In this document: positions 44,633 through 52,312 of the stretch, one piece after another
How positions within the stretch are numbered: the first letter of the stretch is position 1
Layout: each line of letters begins with the position of its first letter
NCBI RefSeq assembly: GCF_003149085.1
Contig: NZ_QGDT01000006.1
Location: forward strand, 1-64,000
DNA: 64,000 nucleotides
Source: Dyadobacter jejuensis
Lineage (GTDB): Bacteria; Bacteroidota; Bacteroidia; Cytophagales; Spirosomataceae
Direction: 5' to 3'
Translations under genes and position numbers: made by a program
Notes under the pieces: generated by a model
The model's input: only the letters and a program-made list of their open reading frames with translations
Told to the model about the DNA's origin: nothing
Databases searched by the model: none

Positions 44633-45385
44633 TTACTTAGCACTGTTTTCTTTTATCTGATCACCTGTTTTCCCAAACCTTCTTTCTCTTTTTTGGAAAG
44701 AAACGATGGCTTCAAATAAATGTTCTCGCCGGAAGTCGGGCCAGAAAAGATCTTCGTAAAAATATAGCTCGGAATAGGCCAATTGCCAAAGCAAGAAATT
44801 GCTAATACGATGATCCCCGCCGGTTCTTAACATCAAATCCACGTCGGGACGTTGCTCGGTCGACAAATAGGACCGAATACTATTTTCATCGATCTCCGAG
44901 GGCTCCAAACGACCCTCTTTCACCTCCTGTGCCAGCCTACGAGTGGCTTGCAACAGATCCCATTTTCCACTATACCCTAAGGCCAAAATAAGGTTCAACC
45001 CGGTGTTACCGCTTGTGGCATCTATCGCCTCAGCAAGGGTTTTCTGACAACTAGAAGGCAGGCTTTGCGAATCACCGATCGTACTCAAACGAACATTGTT
45101 CTTCATCATGGTAGGCAGTTCGTTCCCGATCGACTGAACCAACAACTCCATCAATGCCCGCACTTCATACTCCGGCCTTCCCCAATTTTCGGTAGAAAAA
45201 GCATAGAGTGTCAGATAGGAAACTCCTACTTCCACACATCCCTCTGTCACTTCCCGTACCGCCTTAATGGCATTCCGGTGCCCGAAGATACGTGCTGCAC
45301 CTTGTTTTTGTGCCCAACGCCCATTGCCGTCCATAATAACCGCAATATGTTGGGGTATATTACTCATTTCTATGAGTTCCTTCAT
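44633..45385 (-). CDS. uppS: Undecaprenyl (isoprenyl) diphosphate synthase
   Basis: 250 residues. Makes the C55 lipid carrier for peptidoglycan and polysaccharides by cis-condensation of IPP onto FPP. Conserved region I is HIAVIMDGNGRWAQKQG with catalytic Asp19; others are GHRNAIKAVREV, LTLYAFSTENWGRP, and at the C-terminus RTGGDHRISNFLLWQLAYSE followed by LFWPDF. Full length. ATG at 45385 fits the usual length; 45367 is a second possibility. First gene of the uppS-bamA-skp-skp operon, with a 680-base leader region. Confidence 0.96.
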   Translation of the reverse strand: MKELIEMSNIPQHIAVIMDGNGRWAQKQGAARIFGHRNAIKAVREVTEGCVEVGVSYLTLYAFSTENWGRPEYEVRALMELLVQSIGNELPTMMKNNVRLSTIGDSQSLPSSCQKTLAEAIDATSGNTGLNLILALGYSGKWDLLQATRRLAQEVKEGRLEPSEIDENSIRSYLSTEQRPDVDLMLRTGGDHRISNFLLWQLAYSELYFYEDLFWPDFRREHLFEAIVSFQKRERRFGKTGDQIKENSAK

Positions 45386-46064
45386 TGTAACCGAACCCTT
45401 TTAACCATTTAATAAATTGCAAAATCACGCCTTATGATTTTCCGTATCCTATTTTATATTGCCTTTAGCAGACACTCTTCAGACTAAATGGTAAGAATCT
45501 CAACCTGAGGTACGCAGAAAACGCACCATTTGTGAAAATCTACCTCAAAATTAATGCAATTAGCCTTACTGACTCCACAAACTAGTTGAAATACAGCAAT
45601 ATAAATTTACTTATACTATTCCTAATCTGAACAAGGTCGCAATTTAGGAATAAGTAAGGGGTCTACAAAATCATTATTTCATTACCAGATTTGAATGCCA
45701 GAGGATTAATTATCAACAAGATGCCCGATAGGCCCCATTACCAGCTTGCAATTCCCTAGCTATCGACCGTCGTTTTCCAAAATATTGTACAGGCCATACA
45801 GAATTTTTTTTCTCAGAATTTAGCATTTTTAGCCTTATTATATTCTCTCAAAAAGCCTATGATTTATTTGGCATCCATCTATGGGAACCTTATAACATTT
45901 CAAGTTTTGGCCAAACTAAAAAGAATCTATGCCTCCCCACCAATTGGATAATTTTATGAAATTATAGTTTTTTAAAATTAGACAATTAATTCTAGTAAGT
46001 TTGTATCATCGTATTTTTATACATTCATAACAGATTAAAAATCAACAATTTAAATTCAAATAAC
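45386..46064. other. AT-rich divergent intergenic region uppS / gdhA
   Basis: About 680 bases with no convincing gene; it must hold both promoters. A candidate -7 element for gdhA (TAAGTTTG, 45996-46003) lies 62 bases before the start. A 30-codon frame at 45859-45951 has no support. I see no RNA fold. Confidence 0.5.
45996..46003 (+). promoter_or_regulatory. Candidate -7 element of gdhA
   Basis: TAAGTTTG fits the TAnnTTTG consensus of Bacteroidota promoters. The -33 region has only a T-rich stretch, so the call is moderate. Confidence 0.45.
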
Positions 46065-47339
46065 ATGTCATATATTGAACCGGCACCAATCACGGATAAA
46101 GAGAACCCATTGGAGTCCATGATGCAACGTTTCGACAAGGCCGTAGAACTTCTGGGTATCACCGACGAAATGTATCAAATACTAAAAGTACCCCGCAAGC
46201 AGGTTATCGTGGGACTACCGGTTACGATGGACTCCGGAGAGATCCGCACCTTCGAAGGATACCGGGTTATTCACTCTACCATACTAGGCCCTAGCAAGGG
46301 CGGGATCCGCTTCGACCCCGACGTCAACCTGGATGAGGTAAGGGCGCTGGCAGCTTGGATGACCTGGAAATGCGCCGTGGTAGATATCCCCTATGGAGGA
46401 GCCAAAGGTGGCGTGGCCTGCAACCCCCGCGAAATGTCGGCCGGAGAGATGGAGCGACTCATGCGCGCGTATACCACTGCGATGCTCGACGTTTTTGGCC
46501 CCGACCAGGACATCCCCGCTCCCGATATGGGCACGGGCCCCAGAGAAATGGCCTGGCTGATGGATGAATATAGCAAATCCAAAGGGATGACGATTCCGGC
46601 GGTGGTTACCGGAAAGCCCCTCGTCCTGGGTGGGTCTTTAGGCCGCACCGAAGCCACAGGACGTGGAGTAATGGTATCGGCATTGGCCGGCATGGAAAAG
46701 CTGCGCATCAACCCCTACCGGGCTACGGCGGTGGTTCAGGGCTTTGGCAACGTAGGAAGCCATGCCGCCCGGCTTCTGCGCGAAAGAGGGGTGGCCGTGC
46801 ACGCCATCAGCGACATCTCGGGGGCGTATTATAACGACTCCGGCATAGACATAGACGCGGCAATGGCCTATCGGGATAAAAACAGGGGGTCACTGGAAGG
46901 CTTTACCGGGGCCGAGCTCATCGCTCCCGACGACCTATTTACCATGCCCGTCGATGTACTGGTGCCGGCCGCTAAGGAGGATGTGATCACCAAAAAGAAT
47001 GCTTCGGAGATAAAAGCCCGGATGATCGTAGAGGGAGCCAATGGACCTACCTCTTCTAAAGCCGACGACATCATCCACGACAAAGGCATCATGGTAGTCC
47101 CCGATATCCTGGCCAATGCCGGTGGAGTTACCGTCTCCTATTTCGAATGGGTACAGAATCGAATTGGATATAAATGGACCCTGGAGCGCGTCAATCGCCG
47201 TACGGATCGAATCATGAAAGACTCCTTCGACAAGGTGTACCAAACCTCCATCAAGTACAAGGTTTCTCTACGAATAGCGGCCTATATTGTCGCCATCGAA
47301 AAGGTATCGAGCACTTATACCTACAGAGGTGGCTTCTAA
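46065..47339 (+). CDS. Glutamate dehydrogenase (Glu/Leu/Phe/Val dehydrogenase family)
   Basis: 424 residues; interconverts glutamate and 2-oxoglutarate plus ammonia with NAD(P). The catalytic part has GPSKGGIRFDPDVNLDEVRA, then DIPYGGAKGGVACNPREMS with the catalytic Lys, and PAPDMGTGPREMAWLMDEY. The Rossmann part has VVQGFGNVGSHAARLL. The start MSYIEPAPITDKENPLESMM is usual for this short form. Monocistronic, with a terminator. It links nitrogen assimilation and the TCA cycle. Confidence 0.95.
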   Translation: MSYIEPAPITDKENPLESMMQRFDKAVELLGITDEMYQILKVPRKQVIVGLPVTMDSGEIRTFEGYRVIHSTILGPSKGGIRFDPDVNLDEVRALAAWMTWKCAVVDIPYGGAKGGVACNPREMSAGEMERLMRAYTTAMLDVFGPDQDIPAPDMGTGPREMAWLMDEYSKSKGMTIPAVVTGKPLVLGGSLGRTEATGRGVMVSALAGMEKLRINPYRATAVVQGFGNVGSHAARLLRERGVAVHAISDISGAYYNDSGIDIDAAMAYRDKNRGSLEGFTGAELIAPDDLFTMPVDVLVPAAKEDVITKKNASEIKARMIVEGANGPTSSKADDIIHDKGIMVVPDILANAGGVTVSYFEWVQNRIGYKWTLERVNRRTDRIMKDSFDKVYQTSIKYKVSLRIAAYIVAIEKVSSTYTYRGGF

Positions 47340-47349
47340 AATAACGACC

Positions 47350-47385
47350 AGGGAAGTCCTCAGTTGGGAGGGCTTCCCTCTTTAA
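47350..47385 (+). terminator. Terminator of gdhA
   Basis: AGGGAAGTCCTC at 47350-47361 pairs with GAGGGCTTCCCT at 47368-47379 (one G-U pair), followed by CTTTAAAT. A second hairpin follows at 47398. Confidence 0.75.
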
Positions 47386-47397
47386 ATAGGGCATGCC

Positions 47398-47424
47398 CAC
47401 CCAGTTGGGAGCTCCAGCTGGGTG
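47398..47424. repeat. Second hairpin behind gdhA
   Basis: CACCCAGTTGG and CCAGCTGGGTG form an 11-bp stem (one G-U) around GAGCT. It lies between the gdhA terminator and the kinase gene, with no T-run directly after it. Confidence 0.65.
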
Positions 47425-47555
47425 GTTGGGATACATTAATAAACTGTTATCTTTTACTTTTCTTGCCGCACACTGACTAACTTTATGGGATATTTATACT
47501 TTTGTATATAGAAATGCTGTCCGTACTACGCCAGCCACAAAGTCATCCCGACCCC

Positions 47556-48635
47556 ATGTCTTTAAGTCCCCGATTCATAGCCTTTATACTGGCCCTATTA
47601 ATCTCCCTGATCACGACCGCCTTCCTTTCCTTCGTAGTTGGCGTGACCCGCAGCATGCAGTTTGTGGCCTTCGTCGCAAGTTCCTTGAGCTCCTTTTTCC
47701 TCGTTCTGTATGCCGTCGATATTCTTGTTTTTAGGGAGGTAAATAAAATGTATCGCACCATACACAAATTAAAAATGAAGGATTTTAATATCACGCCGCG
47801 AAAACGGCTGTTTAAAGAATCCAACCCATTGAAGACCATCAATGATGAAATATTTGTATTTGTAACAAAAAAGCAAAAGGAAATTGATGAGCTAAAAAAA
47901 CTGGAATTATTCAGAAGAGAATTTCTAGCCGATGTTTCCCATGAATTCAAAACACCCATTTTTGCCGCTCAGGGGTTTATCCATACCCTGCTCGACGGCG
48001 CCATGGACGACGAACAGGTCCGGGAGCGTTTCTTGCGCAAAGCAGCCAAAAACCTCGACAGCCTCGATGTGCTCGTAAAAGATCTGCTGGTATTGTCGCA
48101 AATGGAAACTGGTGACATCAAAATGAACATGGCCCCAGTAGATTTACTCCAACTCACCTTTAATATTTTTGGACGTTTGGAACATATCGCCGGCTCTCGA
48201 AATACGAGCCTAAAGGTAAAACCCGACAACCTAGAGGCCGTATGGGCCATGGCCGACCAAGACCGCATTGAACAGGTGCTGCTCAACCTCATTGAAAACG
48301 CCATCAAATATGGACATGACAACGGGAAAGTCATCGTTCATTTTAGCGAAAACAAAAAGAGTATCGAGATATCGGTGCGCGACAATGGCCCGGGAATCCC
48401 CCAGGAACACCTCGTCAGAATTTTTGAACGTTTCTATCGGGTTGACAAAAGCCGTTCTAAGGATCGAGGAGGAACTGGCCTAGGCCTGGCCATCGTTAAG
48501 CATATCATCAATGCCCACGACACCAAGATCGCCGTCATGTCCAAACCCGATAAAGGCACTACCTTCTCCTTTAAGCTGGAAAAGGCCTCAACGCAACCCC
48601 TAAGCGATGCCCACGCCACAGAGAATCCAAGTTAG
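47556..48635 (+). CDS. PhoR-like sensor histidine kinase (orphan)
   Basis: 359 residues from ATG 47556 (MSLSPRFIAFILALLISLIT); ATG 47514 would add 14 polar residues and seems less likely. Two membrane segments (about 8-29 and 36-57) with almost no periplasmic loop, a HAMP-like linker, the HisKA H-box FLADVSHEFKTPIFA (His129) and a HATPase with LLNLIENAIKYG, VRDNGPGIP and GGTGLGLAIVKHI. Complete and typical of PhoR-type kinases. No response regulator gene is adjacent, so the partner lies elsewhere. Confidence 0.92.
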   Translation: MSLSPRFIAFILALLISLITTAFLSFVVGVTRSMQFVAFVASSLSSFFLVLYAVDILVFREVNKMYRTIHKLKMKDFNITPRKRLFKESNPLKTINDEIFVFVTKKQKEIDELKKLELFRREFLADVSHEFKTPIFAAQGFIHTLLDGAMDDEQVRERFLRKAAKNLDSLDVLVKDLLVLSQMETGDIKMNMAPVDLLQLTFNIFGRLEHIAGSRNTSLKVKPDNLEAVWAMADQDRIEQVLLNLIENAIKYGHDNGKVIVHFSENKKSIEISVRDNGPGIPQEHLVRIFERFYRVDKSRSKDRGGTGLGLAIVKHIINAHDTKIAVMSKPDKGTTFSFKLEKASTQPLSDAHATENPS

Positions 48636-48665
48636 TTTACTATTTATATAAATCCCTAATTGACT

Positions 48666-48965
48666 ATGTTTATTCATAACGTATTTTTTTGGTTAAAAGA
48701 CAAGTCCAACGATGCCGATAGAGCGGCCCTCCTAAAAGGAATTGAAAGCCTGAAGTCTATCGAGTCCGTTCATACCGCTTATGTAGGAACACCTGCGGGC
48801 ACCAATCGCCCGGTAATCGATGCCTCCTATGACTTTGCCGAAATCCTTGTTTTCGAAGACGAAGCGGCCCACGACGTGTACCAAATTCATCCGATACATA
48901 CCAAATTTGTAGAAGACTGCGCCCATCTATGGGAGAAGGTGGTCATTTACGATGTAGAGGCTTAA
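48666..48965 (+). CDS. Dabb-family (stress-responsive A/B barrel) protein
   Basis: 99 residues from ATG at 48666 (MFIHNVFFWLKDKSNDADRA). The Dabb ferredoxin-like barrel shows in FIHNVFFWLK, VHTAYVGTPAG and IHTKFVEDCAHLWEKVVIYD. Small cytosolic dimers of this family occur in many bacteria with mostly unknown role. It follows the kinase gene by 30 bp and could be co-transcribed. It is the last gene left of the DnaA-box cluster. Confidence 0.85.
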   Translation: MFIHNVFFWLKDKSNDADRAALLKGIESLKSIESVHTAYVGTPAGTNRPVIDASYDFAEILVFEDEAAHDVYQIHPIHTKFVEDCAHLWEKVVIYDVEA

Positions 48966-48969
48966 GTAC

Positions 48970-49110
48970 CTATCCACACTTATCCACAGCAATACACACA
49001 TCCTATGTGGACAACTGTGGATAAGTTGTTAATATACTCATTATTAGCTAATTAAATTGTTGATATCCATATCAGTTATGTGGATAACTATCCAACTAAG
49101 GTGTGTATAA
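48970..49110. other. DnaA-box cluster, candidate replication origin (oriC)
   Basis: Four exact TTATNCACA boxes: 48980-48988 (plus, TTATCCACA), 49016-49024 (minus), 49079-49087 (minus) and 49102-49110 (minus, TTATACACA). Two with one mismatch: 48970-48978 (plus, CTATCCACA) and 49006-49014 (minus, TTGTCCACA). Between them, 49025-49067 has 34 of 43 bases A/T, including the palindrome ATTAGCTAAT at 49043-49052, a possible unwinding element. The region lies in the 203-bp gap between two convergent genes. Such density within 141 bp is not expected by chance. dnaA itself is not in the window, but Bacteroidota origins often lie apart from it. No second box cluster was seen in the window. Experimental origin status is inference. 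Confidence 0.75.
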
Positions 49111-49113
49111 GCC

Positions 49114-49147
49114 AAAAGCCCGAATCTTGTATAGGATCCGGGCTTTT
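49114..49147 (-). terminator. Terminator of the Gfo/Idh/MocA gene, beside the box cluster
   Basis: AAAAGCCCG at 49114-49122 pairs with CGGGCTTTT at 49139-49147. On the minus strand it ends in UUUU. It shields the DnaA-box region from transcription from the right. Confidence 0.85.
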
Positions 49148-49168
49148 AAAATATAACTGTGAAAAGCT

Positions 49169-50215
49169 TTAGAAAATAGGTACTACACGGCCTTCTTCAT
49201 TGCTTTTGATAGCGGCTTCCAACACCCGCATGGTGTTCACCCCATCGCGGCCTGTCACGGGCTCATCGGCACCATTGACAATGGACTGATATACGCCTTC
49301 GAAATACTCCACATAATTGCCTCGTTCAGTAGACACCGATTCCCTGATCACCTCTCCATTTCGAAGGGTATGCAGGGTTCCCTCCAAGCCTTCTGGCTCG
49401 GTACACCAGGTATCGAAGTCGGGTTTATCACCTGCCACGAGCCTATCTTCCTGCTTATCTCCGCGATGCTTGAGGAAAGATCCCAGTTGTCCATGTAAAA
49501 TATAAGCGGGGGCCATTTCACGACAAATAAAACTACCCTTTACTCGCACGCGCAAATCGGGGTAATAGAGCAGCATATCGAAGTAGTCGTTGACCTGCGA
49601 GTCCTTACGGACGATGCGTAAGTCTCCAAAGACGGCATCGGGCATTCCGAAAAGGGACAAGGCTTGGTCGGTCACGTGCGACCCTCTATCGCGGAGCAAG
49701 CCAGCCCCCGGAGAAGGTGTTTCTAAGTGAGCCTTGGCATTCAGGTCGGGCAGATGTTGCTCATAGGCGAAAGTCACTTCGACCAAATCCCCCAATACTC
49801 CCTGATCCACTATTTTTTTAACGGTTTTAAAGTCGCTGTCCCACCGACGATTTTGAAATACCGACAACTTCAATCTTTTTTCACGGGCTATGGCTTCGAG
49901 CTCTATGGCTTCGGCGGCCGTTACGGTAAAGGCCTTTTCTACCACCGCATGCTTACCGGCCAATAGCACGGCCTTGGTGTACTCATAATGCGAGTTGATC
50001 GGCGTATTGACGATCACGAGTTCGATGTTATCGTCTTCTAAAATTGACGCCAGGCTTGGATAGGAAATGGCCTCGGGGTAGTCTTGCTGGATAAGCTTCT
50101 TGCTACGCTCCCAAGAACCCAACAGGTTGAACCCAGGATGAAGCTGAAGGAAGGGTGCATGGAATATTTTCCCTGACATCCCATAGGAAAGCAAGGCAGT
50201 GTTAATGGTTCGCAT
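49169..50215 (-). CDS. Gfo/Idh/MocA-family NAD(P)-dependent oxidoreductase
   Basis: 348 residues. Rossmann N-terminus (about 1-120): NTALLSYGMSGKIFHAPFLQ, then LVIVNTPINSHYEYTKAVL and VVEKAFTVTAAEA, where the Lys is the catalytic EKP-type residue (here EKAF). The C-terminal alpha/beta domain has LRDRGSHVTDQALSLFG with the conserved Asp-His region. Such enzymes oxidise or reduce sugars, inositols or derivatives in the cytosol. The gene lies 176 bp behind susD on the same strand and may act on the imported sugar; the susD hairpin suggests separate transcription. Confidence 0.9.
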   Translation of the reverse strand: MRTINTALLSYGMSGKIFHAPFLQLHPGFNLLGSWERSKKLIQQDYPEAISYPSLASILEDDNIELVIVNTPINSHYEYTKAVLLAGKHAVVEKAFTVTAAEAIELEAIAREKRLKLSVFQNRRWDSDFKTVKKIVDQGVLGDLVEVTFAYEQHLPDLNAKAHLETPSPGAGLLRDRGSHVTDQALSLFGMPDAVFGDLRIVRKDSQVNDYFDMLLYYPDLRVRVKGSFICREMAPAYILHGQLGSFLKHRGDKQEDRLVAGDKPDFDTWCTEPEGLEGTLHTLRNGEVIRESVSTERGNYVEYFEGVYQSIVNGADEPVTGRDGVNTMRVLEAAIKSNEEGRVVPIF

Positions 50216-50337
50216 GAATATATAAGTCTAATTGATATGAATATAAAAGTGGAAGGAAAACTCCAACGAGCCAAAAATAAGTCTACTCTTTTACAATTGC
50301 GAACCAGAAGAGACAATAAATGCCTCATAGCAACAAA

Positions 50338-50361
50338 GGCCACCCCTTTGCAGGGGCAGCC
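50338..50361 (-). terminator. Probable terminator of the susCD transcript
   Basis: GGCCACCCC at 50338-50346 pairs with GGGGCAGCC at 50353-50361 with two G-U pairs on the transcript. On the minus strand it is followed by UUUGUUG. It lies 31 bases past the susD stop. Confidence 0.6.
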
Positions 50362-50391
50362 ATCGTTAAGAATTAGGAATAGGGGTAAGTA

Positions 50392-52293
50392 TTACCAGCC
50401 AGGGTTTTGTTGTAGCCCAGGAGTTTTTACCAATTCATTCTGCATGATCGGGAACAGGTAATGGCGAGGAGCGATAAACACCCTATTTTCTACATAAAAA
50501 CGTCTCATTTTGTAGCGTTTATTGCCTATTACGATTTTACCCTCCGGATCTTCAATCGGTTTCATCCCGTTGATCATATGTTGCGTTTTAGGATAAGGCC
50601 AGGCATTTTGAGACCTCTCGTCGTTGGTGCTACCAGCGGCTTCCCATTGCGCCTCCTTCTCTAGCTCCATAGGGTTGCTGGCGTCCAGATAGAGCCTAGT
50701 AGCCCAAAACCTGTTGTTTTCATAATACAGCTCTACCCGACGTTCCCGCTGAATATACTCGTTCATCAACGCTTTATCAGAAAGCGCCGCTGGAGGAATA
50801 GGAACCATAAAGGACCTTTCCCGTACCATGTTGAGTAGGTCATAGATTTCGGCATTGGGACCAGTCGTTTCATTGACCGCCTCGCAATAGATGTATATAA
50901 ACTCGGGCAGGCGCCAGATGGCTGGGCCATTGATATCGAAGCTTTTATCCCGATTCCAACTTTCACGAATCACTTTACGCTGAAAATAACCCGTAGTGGT
51001 AGAGTTAGTGGCGCCAATCTTATCGGGGCCGGTGGCGGTATTAATCACCGTTCCCTTAAAAGTAGAACCATGATAGGTTACATCTCTATAAAAACGGGGG
51101 TCACGGGCAATCCCTTCATAAGGGTTCTCGTCGTCGTAGCCATGCTCCGCCGCTTTGGAACCATAGATAGGATACCCATAGCCATCGGGACCAATATATT
51201 CATACTCGTCTACCTGCTCCTGAACGGGTGCTTGGCGCGTACTACCATTCCATGAGGGAGGGTAAACATCGCCCTGCCACGCATGGTTTTTATCTTTGGT
51301 AACGAAAAATACGGCTTCCGTTTCGAATGCATCCATATTGAACAACAGATCCCACAGACGGGCATAAACTTTTGAGTTATTCTTGTTCTGGCCGGCATCA
51401 TCGTTGAAGTCCGTTTCAGAGTGGCCCTTGTACAAGCTATACCGGGGCTTACCTTCTACCTTAAAGTCCATTACGGCTTTAGCGGCTATTTTGGCGGCTT
51501 CCCAACGGCTTTGGTTATACCCATATTCGGAGGCAAATACCCGAGTGTCGTTAGGAAAATTCCCTCCATTCCACATGGGAGTAGCCGCCATCCAGCGCAC
51601 AATGGCCTTCAGGCCCAAACAAGCGCCTTTGTCTATCCGGCCAAAATCGGCCCCTCTCCATACGTCTGGCACCCTGGCCAAGGCCGAGTCGCAATCCATA
51701 GCAATCTTTTCTACTAAGGCATGGTAGGACTCCTTCTTAAACTCAATATCGCTGCCCACTTCCCAGGTTCGGTCCATATAGACCGCCTCACCATACATCC
51801 GGATAAGTAAATAGTGCAGATAAGCCCTCATAAAGTAGACCTCGCCTTTTCTTTTTTCCAAATCGCCGGCCTGCAGTGGGTTGTCGGGCGTATTATAGGT
51901 TTTGACGCCTTCTAAGAAAACATTGGCTTTCCTGATTTTGCTGTATAGCGACCACCAATATTGACCGGTATCGCTCCTATCGGGCATCCCATTGGCGCTC
52001 CAGTCGCCGCTATTAAACTTATTGGTAATGCCGGCCTCCACGTTCGAGCCTTCGTTTTCGTCTGTAGCCGAAGCGGTAGAGAAATGGTTAAAGAATACCA
52101 ACGGCTTATTGGCCGACTTGATATTGGCATACAGGTCCGTCACCAACTGATTGGCCTTGTTATACCTTAAAAAGACCTGTTCGGCATCAATTTGATCATC
52201 GGGTTTTCTATCAAGAAAATCTTCATCACAACTACTCGACACTACCAGCATCAAGATGAGTGCTATATATTTCAAATTCTGAATGAATTTCAT
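50392..52293 (-). CDS. SusD/RagB-family nutrient-binding outer-membrane lipoprotein
   Basis: 633 residues. Lipobox: LMLVVSSSCDEDFLDRKPDD with Cys22. The TPR-rich body fits SusD: LVTDLYANIKSANK, YWWSLYSKIRKANVFLEG, GEVYFMRAYLHYLLIRMYGE, and the C-terminal 'ERRVELYYENNRFWATRLYL' followed by 'ELVKTPGLQQNPGW'. It sits on the cell surface and caps the SusC barrel. It starts 19 bases after susC. The ligand (glycan or peptide) cannot be deduced, since no hydrolase genes lie next to it. Confidence 0.95.
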   Translation of the reverse strand: MKFIQNLKYIALILMLVVSSSCDEDFLDRKPDDQIDAEQVFLRYNKANQLVTDLYANIKSANKPLVFFNHFSTASATDENEGSNVEAGITNKFNSGDWSANGMPDRSDTGQYWWSLYSKIRKANVFLEGVKTYNTPDNPLQAGDLEKRKGEVYFMRAYLHYLLIRMYGEAVYMDRTWEVGSDIEFKKESYHALVEKIAMDCDSALARVPDVWRGADFGRIDKGACLGLKAIVRWMAATPMWNGGNFPNDTRVFASEYGYNQSRWEAAKIAAKAVMDFKVEGKPRYSLYKGHSETDFNDDAGQNKNNSKVYARLWDLLFNMDAFETEAVFFVTKDKNHAWQGDVYPPSWNGSTRQAPVQEQVDEYEYIGPDGYGYPIYGSKAAEHGYDDENPYEGIARDPRFYRDVTYHGSTFKGTVINTATGPDKIGATNSTTTGYFQRKVIRESWNRDKSFDINGPAIWRLPEFIYIYCEAVNETTGPNAEIYDLLNMVRERSFMVPIPPAALSDKALMNEYIQRERRVELYYENNRFWATRLYLDASNPMELEKEAQWEAAGSTNDERSQNAWPYPKTQHMINGMKPIEDPEGKIVIGNKRYKMRRFYVENRVFIAPRHYLFPIMQNELVKTPGLQQNPGW

Positions 52294-52312
52294 TTCAAAA
52301 ATATTTTAGAGG

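Noticed and set aside
45859..45951. 30-codon open frame upstream of gdhA
   Set aside because: Too short, AT-rich, and no conserved pattern; more likely part of the promoter region.
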